Positions 13,240 through 23,125 of a DNA stretch of 64,000 bases are shown here, piece after piece; positions within the stretch are counted from its first letter, which is position 1; each line of letters begins with the position of its first letter. Origin of the DNA: Mesodorylaimus sp. YZB2_4 (Eukaryota; Nematoda; Enoplea; Dorylaimida; Dorylaimidae); NCBI GenBank assembly GCA_030248295.1, contig JASANH010000873.1, forward strand, positions 558,001-622,000. The letters run 5' to 3'. The position numbers were made by a program, and so were the translations under genes. A model generated the notes under the pieces. It was not told the origin of the DNA. It searched no databases and saw only the letters and a program-made list of their open reading frames with translations.

Positions 13240-14480
13240 ATGAGTTCCAAACACTCGATTCCGCATTATAAATTCATTTACTTTCCTGTTCGAGGAAGAG
13301 GCGAGTTTATTCGGTATTTATTCGCCTTAGCTGAGGTGCCTTACGAGGAAGAGATTATCAGCTTCGAGGAATGGCCATTGAAAAAATCAAGTAAGTGATT
13401 TTTGAGCGCTCGAGGGGGTGACACATGGCAAACGATCAGGTTTAGACACGCCATTTGGAACGTTGCCTCTTTTGGAAATCGATCATGGGCAACATGTTCT
13501 GGCTCAAAGTTTGGCCATCGGAAGGTACTTGGCAAAGAGATTTGGTGAGTGCAATGTAATTCGGCCAAACATGTGTTTATGTGTGCCTTGTGATTGTGAG
13601 TGAAGGCAGGTGAAACTAATGACCAGAGCTGGACAGCGGGGCATCGGTGGTCTCGTATTCGAGAGTTGCTCCCGGGTTAACATCGACTGGGAGGGCCTGA
13701 TTAGGAAGATGCGGCTATGGAGGAGTTCCGGTACACGTCTATACACTTACTCTGCCTTTGGTACTGTACATAATTAGTGCACATGGTACTTTGATACATA
13801 AAGTAGGTTTAAGTGGAATAGGAAGCTGGTATCTCCCAGGAAGGATACGTGGTCAGTGGCAATAAAGACATGCCACACTGAACCTGATTGCCTCTGCCTT
13901 CCGTCAGCCCTTTCAAACTTATTCAAGACACCCGGTCCGATGGACTTTGTTTCAGGGTTGTATGGCCGTGACTCAATCGACCAAGCGAAAGTTGACATGT
14001 ACGTAGATGGGTGTGTTGACCTGTATCCAAAGTTCGCTCCGTACTTTGAGGCTCGAATCAAAGGCGATCAAGTTGCAATGGTAAGTCGATAGACTCAAAC
14101 TTATGGTGAATGCAAATCGAGTTGTCACCTTCAGGAACGTAACTATAATGAATTCAAAGAAAAGCAACTGACAGCATTTCTTGATCGATATTCCGCCTTT
14201 CTGAACTCAAACAGTTCCGGTTGGTTCGTGGGTGACAGGGTTAGTGCCTTTCTTATTTGCCATACTCTGCCAAACTTGCCTGTACTGATTGTGAGTGCTG
14301 ACTTCCCTGCAGGTAACCTTGGCCGATATATACATTGGCGAATTGCTAGATAGAATCGACCGCATTTTCGATCCTGGCCTACTCAGTCACTATCCAGATT
14401 TGAAGAATTTTGTCGACCGCCTGCATGCCTTGCCAGGAATCGCGAAACGGATAAGCGAACGACCGAGTTACACGTTGTGA
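13240..14480 (+). CDS. sigma-class glutathione S-transferase
   Basis: Five exons: 13240-13390, 13440-13544, 13956-14080, 14135-14239, 14313-14480, giving 217 residues, a normal length for the class. The N-terminal thioredoxin-like domain has the sigma signature FIYFPVRGRGE, with the catalytic tyrosine expected at Tyr14. A substrate-binding cis-proline region follows (TPFGTLPLLE), then the QSLAIGRYLA helix that binds the glutamyl group of glutathione. The all-helical C-terminal domain has the N-capping motif GDRVTLADIYI. It conjugates or isomerises small electrophiles in the cytosol; some members act as prostaglandin D synthases, but which substrate is used here cannot be told. Intron 2 is longer (411 bp) than the rest (49-73 bp). 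Confidence 0.93.
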
Positions 14481-15356
14481 TATGATTAAATAGGTAGGGG
14501 CCTTCCTAGTCAGCCTAGTGTGGGTGTTATGAATGAAGAGAATCACTGCCATTGAAGATCAGGAATGGAATTATAGTGAAGAGGTACATAAGCGTGCGAT
14601 CGCTCTTCCTCTCCTGGCCGTGATTGAAAATCGAGCCGAGTAGAAACAAAGTAAGATAACCAGCGTTCACATTGCAATCTTTGTTTCGCAAACTCAGTCT
14701 ATCGAGGCATTTTGTGCGGTCTTACGCTGATCCTTCGCTAAATAGACGGAAAGGGCGTTTTAATTTTAAATATTCTCTATCACAGACGAAAATGCCCATT
14801 ATTAGGGGGCGCACCACCGACCTGTTCAAAATCCTGCAATTGCATCTCACTGCATTTTTTTTTGTTTTAAAGATTATTTTCCCGTGTGGCTTTGCCGCAG
14901 TCATAGTCAGACACTCTGTACTTATGGTCGCAGGCACAGAACAGAGTTGTATACCATTTATAGTGTCAAATGTATTGTTTCCAGAGACGATAGCTTCCTC
15001 TGGCTGGTCGATGACAGTACGCTTTTTTTGGTGAAATTCGTTTTAGCTGCATTCTATTGATGACAGTAGAAATAAATCAGTGATAAAGTGATTCTTTGAG
15101 TGCCTTGTTGCGCGTGCGTGCGTGCTGCATGCTTCCTTGTCCTTGAACCGCTCTTTCTGGGGAAGAATCTTTCTTTACACTGGGTGAAACAAATGCGATG
15201 GGCAGGGACTCCAAGGCCACAGGGCCGCGCGCAGTGGCATAGCAACGAGTGCACGACTGCAGTCCTTTAACGTTACATCGCCTGTAACCGCCAATCATTC
15301 TTCTGCTTGCTGTCGCTCAGTTCGGTCGGTTTCGTGGTGGTCTCGTTTCTGCAAGG
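14481..15356. other. intergenic between GST and PRPP synthetase
   Basis: An open frame at 14672-15034 begins with a basic Leu/Ser/Arg-rich stretch that looks superficially like a mitochondrial presequence, but the rest is low-quality hydrophobic sequence with no family resemblance. I do not call it a gene. Confidence 0.3.
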
Positions 15357-17017
15357 ATGTCGCACGAGAAATGCTGCTGTTTGTGCTGCCCCTGCGGTGG
15401 AAATCGTCACAACCACAAGAGTCCCGGTGTCAGGTCAGGCCCAGTTCAGAGCAGTAGCTTGCGATGCCCCTGCGGGGGGAATCGTCATCATGACAACAAT
15501 CGCTTAAGTCGCGCTGCTGAACAGCTGCCAAACCCCAGTGGGACCATGTCGCCTCTGGCGGCCGTGTCACCTCTGGTCACGGCTGCGGTAAGCGCTATAT
15601 TATTCCGAGTGGATTAGCTACTGGGTAAAAGGGCTTTTCAGGGCCGGATAGGCCAACCGATCAAAACGCCAGTGATTCGGGTCATCGCCGGTTCGTCGCA
15701 TCTCATGCTGGCATCGAAAGTATGCGAACTGCTGTCAATCACGATGAGCAAAGTGGTAACCAAGAACTTTTCGAATGGTGAGACCAAGTAGGTATTTTTT
15801 CTAAAAAGATACCATTATGGCTTTGTTTCTAAAGTGGCTCGTATTAGGGTGGACATCAGTGAAACTATACGTGGCGAGGACGTGTTCATTATTCAATCAC
15901 CAGTGGGAGAAATCAACAATCATGTCATGGAGATGTTTCTGATGATACAAGCCAGCAGACTGGCCAGCGCCTACCGCATCACTGCTGTCATTCCCTGCTT
16001 CCCGTACGCGAGGCAAGATAAGAAAGAAAAAGTAAGTTCGAACAACGTTTCCACGAATAGAAAGGAACAGGATTTGAAATTTCAGTCCCGTGTCCCAGTT
16101 TCGGCCAAACTGGTGGCCAACATTCTGCAAGTCGCAGGAGCTGATCGCGTTATCACCATGGATTTGCATTCGCCTCAGATCCAAGTATACCTGATGGATA
16201 AAAGATACGGGTGAATTGTTTTAGAAACTAGTCGTTTTTGTCAGGGGTTCTTCGACATCCCTGTGGACAATCTGTTCGCTGAACCAGCTATTCTGAAGCA
16301 CATTCAAGACGAAGTGCCCAACTGGAAGACGGAAGCTGTGATCGTATCACCCGATGCTGGTGGAGCCAAGAGGTACAGAGTATTCCCTCGCATTACCACT
16401 GTAAATTTTACTGGTTTTAAGGGTCACATCGCTAGCTGAGAAGTTGGGCATCGATTTCGCCTTGATCCACAAGGAACGCAAGCGCGCCAATGCCATCGAA
16501 AGAATGGTCTTGGTTGGAGATGTGCGCGGGAAAGCTGCCATACTCGTCGACGACATGGCCGACACTTGCGGCACGATCTGCACTGCAGCGCAACGGTAAG
16601 CTTACTGCAAACCTTAGCAGTCTTGCTGACCACCATGTTCCGAGCAGGTTGAAAGAGGCGGGCGCTAAATCGGTGTACGCCATTTGTGTGCACGGAATCT
16701 TCTCTGGAAGCGCTTTGAAGAAGTTGAACGAGTCGGCTGTGACGGCCATGGTCGTAGCCAATACGTTGCCGCAAGAGGAAAATATGAAGAAGTGCGCTTT
16801 GATCAAAGTAATCACATGCTCTCTGGTTTTGAGAAACATCGATCGTAACATTGGAATTTCTTTGCAGCCAATCGATATTTCGAAAATGATAGCCGAGACC
16901 ATCAAGTGAGTCATCCATGATTGTATTTGCCCCTCGTTCATCCCCTTGCCTCCTGATCGCTTTAGACGGGTGCACACTGGCGAATCGATCAGCGGCTTGT
17001 TCTCCAAGGTGCCCTAG
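15357..17017 (+). CDS. PRPS: ribose-phosphate pyrophosphokinase (PRPP synthetase) with Cys-rich N-terminal extension
   Basis: Nine exons: 15357-15587, 15642-15777, 15835-16031, 16086-16184, 16245-16372, 16422-16595, 16648-16807, 16868-16905, 16966-17017, giving 404 residues against about 318 in the usual enzyme. The enzyme makes PRPP from ribose 5-phosphate and ATP for purine, pyrimidine and NAD synthesis. The catalytic core is intact: the SGSSH-like AGSSH (residues 93-97), FPYARQDKK, the metal-binding MDLHSPQIQ, the flexible KERKRAN loop and the PRPP loop [12 protein letters not shown]. The C-terminus [12 protein letters not shown] is family-typical. The catalytic-subunit residues favour PRPS over the inactive associated proteins. 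The first exon is odd: two CPCGGNRH motifs (residues 11-18 and 37-44) with surrounding cysteines, not known to me in this family. An in-frame Met at residue 64 (15546) would give a more normal protein. Confidence 0.93.
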
Positions 17018-17513
17018 TGACTCTGTGACAGAAGTCCTGGGAGTCTGTGTTTCTGATGTGGGAAACATTCGTCTGCATTTTGATGTGATTTCCGGTGGTT
17101 GCTTTTCTTTCGTGTGCTTGAGTGACTGATATGCAAATGACAAGAAACTGATTAGCTGCACTTGTTTCAAGCACTGATTTTTTGTTTGGAGTTGTCGTGA
17201 AGTCTCTTGTAGATGTAGATTTATTGTAGTAGCTGCCTCAGTGTTCTTCAGAGGCGACCTTTCGCGAATTCGATTTTTTTGTTGAATCAAATCTAAAAAA
17301 CGCAATGGCAGTGGAGAAACAAAAGGCTTTATTCGGACTGCCGCTCGTCGCCATGACCTTGAGCTCACCGTGATTGAGCTTTGCAGCGCAAAAGTAGCGC
17401 GATAATTGTTACCGCACTTGCGATTAGGTGCGTTATAGCGCAGTATGTCCCTGAAAAGTCGATTGGAACTGTGCTGCTAACAGTTTTGTGATTCATTGTA
17501 ACCCTCATTCAAA
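17018..17513. other. intergenic between PRPS and CYB5RL
   Basis: No gene, repeat or RNA recognised in this 496-bp spacer. It should contain the PRPS polyadenylation region and the CYB5RL promoter, both genes being on the plus strand. Confidence 0.4.
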
Positions 17514-19748
17514 ATGCCAGTTCCCGAGCCTCAAAGACTTCTAAACGATTTGGAAGATCTGTTACGCCAATCGCCCGAATTGGAACGGCAGTTACCAGTA
17601 CGCCCAGAAGAACCGTTGCCTCAAGATTGTTGCGGCCAGAGCTGCGAGCCGTGCGTGTTTGATATTTATCGATCGGAGTTGGACGAATGGAGTCGTCGAT
17701 GTTGGCATCGAATCAAGTGTCACGGCGAGAAGAGCGAGAATGTCGAAGACGATCAAAAATTCCAGCCGTCCTTGTTCTCGTTCCAACCGAACACTTATCA
17801 GACGCTGAGATTGGTTTCGATCAGACCCATGACCACCGACACCAATGTTTATCGATTCGCTTTGCCCTCACCGAATCAGAAACTATTTCTTCCGGTTGGA
17901 ACGCATGTTATCATGAAAGGATTCTACGAAACCAAGGCGCCCGGGGACGATGGTAGGTCTGGGACCAGGATGACTTGGTTGGGGATGGGAGGGAAGGAAA
18001 TGACATCGCGATCACGGACTGGCTCTCGTGGTAACATTCAAGCATGCGCGTGCTGAGTGCTCGATAAGCCTATCTTGTTTCTCTTATTCTTCCTGTTTCA
18101 GCCAGCGCTGGCGATTCGGGTCGCATCGTGCGAGCGGAGAGTGGTAATCGCCTGGTGTCAGTGGTTCGCCAGTACACCCCGGTCACTGCAGCAGATGGTG
18201 TTGGTTTCATGGACCTGATGATCAAGTTGTACCCATTCGGCAAGATGTCGTCGCATTTACGGAGAGTTCAAGCTGAAATGGAGAAAGGACAGGAAGTGCG
18301 AGTCGAGTTCCGTGGACCCTATGGTCTCTATACGTATGCACCGAATCGGTATTCCGATTTGCTAATGCTGGCCGCTGGTACGGGTGTGGCACCGATGGCT
18401 CAAGTTATCGAACATGTTCTTCGAGACGAGGACGTGGACATGACCAGAATCAGGTTACTATTTTGCTGTCGTCGTTACGAAGATATCTTGCTCAAAGAGC
18501 GATTTGAGGACTGGCGTCGAAGATGGAATTTCAGTGTTTGCTATATCTTAAGGTACGCAACGGCCTTGCTTTTTGCATCATGAATGAGCATGTATGGATA
18601 AGGGAGCCGTGGTGGTTTAGTTGGTTAAAGCGTTGGTCCCGCATTGCTTCAGCCAGCAACCCTGACTAGGATCTCGCAGTTCTATTCGGCTGAGGACGGC
18701 AGTTCAGTGAGCCCGTTCTCAGCGTGGGAACCGGTCTTCGACGGCAACTTAGTAAGTCCGTCGCTGGCCTTGCACATCTTGCTCCGGGCAACTCACCAGG
18801 TATGGTCAAGTGGCGGATGCTGAACGAGTAGAGAATAAGGAAGCTGGTTCTCGATCACCAGTCGGGAAGGCCTCTCCCTTCTCGCCCAGCATCATCCTGG
18901 GATGCTGGTGCTGGCACAGGATGCCCTCGTGTGGAGGTGCTCCCAGTGGAGGCACTCTGAGGGAAGCTGCCGTGAGAGCTATCACCTCAAGGCGCCGCTT
19001 ATCACATCATGACTGCTGGCCGGCTATTGACAAAATGGTTGGGAAGTCCCGTGGGGGAACTGGGGCAGCAAGGGGCCCAACCCGCAAAAATTTTAAAAAT
19101 GTATGGATATAGGGAAAGGGGTGGGAGTCAACACCACCCTGGCTAGGTCAGATGAATAGTTGCATAGGGTCCCCTGCGCTTGTTTATTCCAATGTATAAG
19201 ATGATATTCGGAGAAAACGAGTGGATTACGGCTACAGTCTGTTATCCCATCCCACTCCACCTCACCCGTAAATAGCTATTCTGATCCCTCTCTGTATCTG
19301 CTTTCAGCTAGTGGCCGGGCCTTTGCCCCTGAACACTACATATCTCCTCCCCCCATGACTACTAGGTACCTACTCTGATTTGTCTCTGTATCCGCTTTCA
19401 GCCAATGGCTGGGTCTCTGCCCCTGACCACATAGGGTATCCCCACTCCCCCCATGACTGGGCACCTACTCTGATTTCTGTGTCCGCTTTCAGCCAGTGGC
19501 GGGAGGAAACTGATCGGAAGTTGGTCAAATATGGTGAAGAAGTATTGACTGGCACTCGCTTGGAACAACAGCACATCACAGAAGAGATACGCCGCTTACA
19601 ACGTTTCGAAAGTGCGCATACCAGCACCGACACTGGTGCAGCACCTGGTTTTCAAGTTTTGGTGTGCGGCACTAAGTCATTTGAAAAAGATATGATGAAT
19701 TATTTATTAAAAGCGGGTGTCGTAGCGAAAAGGATTTTTAGGTTTTAG
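17514..19748 (+). CDS. CYB5RL: NADH-cytochrome b5 reductase-like protein
   Basis: Three exons: 17514-17952, 18102-18552, 19493-19748, giving 381 residues. The N-terminal part carries the small oxidoreductase-like motif EPLPQDCCGQSCEPCVFD, as in CYB5RL. The FAD-binding barrel has RQYTP (169-173) and GKMS (193-196). The NAD-binding domain has AAGTGVAP (237-244) and the late VLVCG, and the protein ends in Phe as in flavoprotein reductases. It is expected to pass electrons from NADH through FAD to an acceptor such as cytochrome b5; the physiological acceptor is unknown. Intron 2 is 940 bp, far above the local norm, because it carries a tRNA-derived SINE and a tandemly duplicated acceptor region. 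The last exon joins as SQWREE, matching the family at this junction. Confidence 0.9.
18602..19105 (+). mobile_element. tRNA-derived SINE in CYB5RL intron 2
   Basis: The 5' end reads like a tRNA, with a pol III A box (TGGTTTAGTTGG near 18612) and a degenerate B box (GTTCTATTC near 18679). A non-tRNA body follows, ending in an A/T-rich run after GGCCCAACCCGCAAAAATTTT near 19095. The body from about 18857 to 19103 recurs, inverted and at roughly 80% identity by eye, at 21995-22235 in the next gene, which supports a mobile family. It is inserted in the same orientation as the host gene. Confidence 0.7.
19291..19500 (+). repeat. tandem duplication including a splice acceptor
   Basis: A unit of about 95 bp, beginning near CTGTATCYGCTTTCAG and continuing through CCCCATGACT and CTACTCTGATTT, occurs twice, followed by a third partial copy. 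The third copy supplies the real acceptor at 19491-19492. The upstream TTTCAG copies end near 19310 and 19402. Using either would truncate the protein: the first gives an immediate TAG and the second a TGA after eight codons. Confidence 0.7.
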
Positions 19749-20353
19749 GGCTCATAGCTGTTTCTCGTCTCATTTTTCTCTGTCCTCTCTAGATCTGACT
19801 CCCCGTAGATCTAGTATTGCTATTGGCTAACCAGAAGCGATTGGTGCTGGGCATCTGTGATAGGGAGTGAGAACAGTAAAAGTTCAGAATGGCTTTGATC
19901 TCGCCTGATTGCTTTCCGGATGGTCCGTAATATTTCTAGGATTACTATTAGTGCTTTGTGCTCCCATTGCTCATTCTCCAGCCAGCACCTTGCATGATTA
20001 AGGCACGTCCTCCGCTGCTTTTTATGGCATAGCTTTTATGAAAGCTCTTCCACCAGCCAGATGATTGTGGAGGTGGCGGGTCTAAAAGTGGTTGTGGCTG
20101 CACCATTCGTGATGCACCCATTCAAGGGTCTTTATCGATTTTACGGATAACGTCATAAAATCGATACTCTCCAAGCACTCTTGCCGTTGTCGCGTTTTCT
20201 GCCCTGTTCTGCCTGGACATATATGGCGTGGGGCAGTGAGTGACATCTTGGGGGTCCCGCGCCTTCTCGTTTGACTTCGCTATGGGGCGAAAAAGCGCTA
20301 CCTTTCCGCGGTCTACATTTAATTTTTGCTCATTTTAGTAAACGAGAAAGACA
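19749..20353. other. intergenic between CYB5RL and DnaJ gene
   Basis: No gene or repeat recognised in this 605-bp spacer; both flanking genes are on the plus strand. Confidence 0.4.
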
Positions 20354-22949
20354 ATGAGTTCATCGCCGGAGAAAAATTCAAATGGAACCACAGCAAAAAA
20401 GGGCAACGAGGATGCGAAAGATTTTTACGCCATTTTGGGCGTGGAAAAAACTGCGAGCGAATCACAAATAAAAAACGCCTATCGCAAATTAGCCTTGAAA
20501 TATCATCCCGATCGCAATCCTGGCGATCATGCTTTGGCTGAGAAATTCAAAGAAATCAGTGTGGCCTACGCAGTCTTATCTGATCCCAATAAACGACGTC
20601 AATACGATCTGGCCGGTCCGTCGAGTGCTGTGGTTGATTTCGAAGGAATCGATGTGGACCAGTTGGGCGGACTAGGCCGTGTTTTCGGGGCGTTATTTAC
20701 CAAATTAGGCGTCCCCATTCCGACCCAGATTACGCCCAAAGTGTTGGGTATGGCCAAAGATATCATAGACTGCAAGATGACCCCTCAACACCATTCTTCT
20801 CCGCAACGTCAGCAAGCCGGTGCAGTCACCACGGCCACACCCGAAGTGGAAGAGTTGAAACCGGGCGTGCTGCATCAAGGGCGAGTCGAGAGGCAAGAAG
20901 CCAAATTTTATAAAATTCGGTAAGTGCAAGGTGAGAGTTGAATTTGGTGAGGTCGAGGTTTTCGACTGCTACCTGATCCTATCCAAACACGGGCACATGG
21001 GTGACTGAGACCAGACTACTCCCTACAGGAAACAAGGCTTTCTACTCCCCATCGTGGCTGCTGGTCGTGAGTCAGCAAAGGACTCGAACGTAGGGGCCAT
21101 GAATGCATCGCTGATAAGGCAGGGGTCCAAGGAAATAGTCATATTCTTCCAGCAATCAGGGGATGACTAGAATGTCCAGACTGGCTGCGACTGGTTCTCT
21201 CTTTCTATCATTCACTACTTTGGAGCAGGTTCATAAAACTGCGATGGCCACATTTTTGAACTAGGGCTGAAATATACTCTTCTAAAAAAAACGAGTGTTG
21301 CATTAAGCTCACCAACAGGGACCTGAAGTCAGGCTGGTTCAGAGCCTGCAACTGAGGATCAGAGGGTTGAGAACCACAGAAAATCCGCAGAGAAACTATT
21401 GTCAAAGCTGAGGACAATTCCACTTTCCGATTTTAGGGCAATGCTGTTTGTGACGGCGTGACACTAAAAGTTAGATCCCTTCTTGAAACCGCCCATGGCT
21501 AGAATAATGTTGTTTTTCGCCCACCAAAAACTAATGAACGGGACAGCCAATGGTGCAATTTGGTAAAGTTTAGCTGATGACTGTGGCCTTTCGACGAAGG
21601 AAGAAAAGCTAGGCTCGCAGCCAAGTCTAGGCGTCAACAACATTGCTTCTAATAGTAAGCTTACGTGAAATGAGGGAAAAGACTGAAATTTGGCTTCTCA
21701 AGCCGCTTACTTTAGACAAAAGATTGACATTTTCAACTCTGTTGATGTAATTCGAAGGTTCGCATAACTGAGCTTTCCTTGTAATAAATTGAAATGGGCT
21801 TAAAAATTTAAATTTTCTGGTCCTCTGGTCCCCCCTGGCTCTGCCCATATTTGCGGACCTAAGATTGTGAGCCTGATTATTTCGCTCTGCCTGGCGGTCT
21901 GGTTTCAACCGCATGCAGGCCATGACGAGGACACCGCACTTCCATCCTCCCATGGCTTATGGCAGTCCGGAAGTCTCGTGAGTGCAAGGAACCAACTTTT
22001 AAAAAAAAATTTTTGTGGGTTGGGCCTCGTTCCGCCCCAGTTCTCCCCATGGGACGTCTAACCCGGTTTGCCTATAGCTGGCAGTCAGGATATGATAAGC
22101 AAGGCCGTGAGGTGACCAGCTCTCACTGCAGCTTCCCTTTGTGTGGCTCCACACGAGGGCATCCTGTGCCAGCACCAGCCTCCCAGGATGATACTGGGCG
22201 AGAAGGGAGAGACCTTCCCGACTGGTGTCAACGAACCAACTTGCCGTTTCAGATTATCCGAATCCGATTGTCAAAAGGGCGTAATTGTTGTCTGCCGTTC
22301 TCCAGCCATGAGCAAATTCAAATTGATCTTATTCGACAAGGAAGGCGGTGTTCGACAAATCGAAGAAAGTGCAAAACGTGGCAAACAATTCACGACGGCT
22401 GAAATGTATTTCGTTCCATTTGATCATATGCAAATTTGCGAATTTTTTCCAATGAAATTTTTTATGGAATCGGACAAGGAGGTGCCGCCAATGTTCCATT
22501 TACTCGACACATTCGAAAACAGTCAAAATTTGAAACTGGAACCGCGAGAACATCTGCTGGCTGTCTACGGTGATAACTGGTTGCAGAGTGTCAAATTTCA
22601 ATTGAAGTGGATGGTGGCTGAATCCAATTCGCCCTCTGTCACCACCATGATTGACACGGAGAAAAAATTAAGTATCAAGAAAGAAGAAATGGCGCAATTT
22701 CAAAACGAGTTCATGGAAGCCAAACGTCGATATGAGGCGGCTTGTAAAAGGCTAGAACTAGAAACCAAGGACATAATCGAACTCATGCAACGTCGCGAGA
22801 AATCGTACGAGGAATTCCTGGAAATATCCGCCGCTAAGTATTCCAACAACAATGTGGTCGCTGGAGATGCCAACGAGGCCGCCGGAGGTCTCTTCAAGGG
22901 CTTCGTCTCTAGCTTATGGGGCGGCAGTGGGGCGAGTGGAAAACAATAA
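20354..22949 (+). CDS. ARG1-like DnaJ (J-domain) protein
   Basis: Two exons, 20354-20919 and 22253-22949, give 420 residues. The J domain lies at about residues 22-90 with the HPD motif at 51-53, so it should stimulate Hsp70 ATPase. It is followed by a conserved middle region ([18 protein letters not shown]) and a second domain (SKFKLILFD ... LLAVYGDNW) that I recognise from the plant ARG1/ARL J-protein family and its animal counterparts. A charged coiled coil at about 315-385 and a Gly/Ala/Ser tail complete it. The client is unknown. The single intron is 1333 bp, and it contains two SINE-like insertions, the second within about 20 bp of the acceptor. The reading frame across the intron (Lys-Ile-Arg-Leu-Ser) fits the family. 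Confidence 0.85.
20960..21140 (-). mobile_element. possible tRNA-headed SINE relic in DnaJ intron
   Basis: On the minus strand the sequence contains ACGTTCGAGTCC near 21070-21081, a good pol III B box, preceded by tRNA-like sequence from about 21135. There is no clear terminal repeat or tail. It may be a degenerate tRNA-derived SINE distinct from the neighbouring family. Confidence 0.3.
21995..22235 (-). mobile_element. 5'-truncated inverted copy of the SINE in DnaJ intron
   Basis: Reverse-complement match, about 80% by eye, to 18857-19103 in the CYB5RL intron. Shared stretches include CCAGTCGGGAAGG, GGCACAGGATGCCCTCGTGTG and the terminal GGCCCAACCCRCAAAAATTTT. The tRNA head is missing. It ends about 17 bp before the host acceptor at 22251-22252, so it contributes part of the region where the branch point should lie. 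Confidence 0.75.
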
Positions 22950-23125
22950 GCTGCTCCTACAACTAGCCAGCAATTGGTATACGCTGGGATCGTGTTTGTG
23001 TTTAGCGAATAGATATGGTAGCTAATAATGTGATGGTGGCATGGTTCAAGGTATCTTATATGCGCTTTCATTTGAAACATTCTAAACGTGCTAATTTGCT
23101 TTGATCAAACAGAGTATATCAAGGA

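Noticed and set aside
14672..15034. 120-codon plus-strand open frame with a basic N-terminus
   Set aside because: It superficially resembles a mitochondrial presequence but has no conserved domain, no splice partner and low-complexity hydrophobic content; it may equally be chance.
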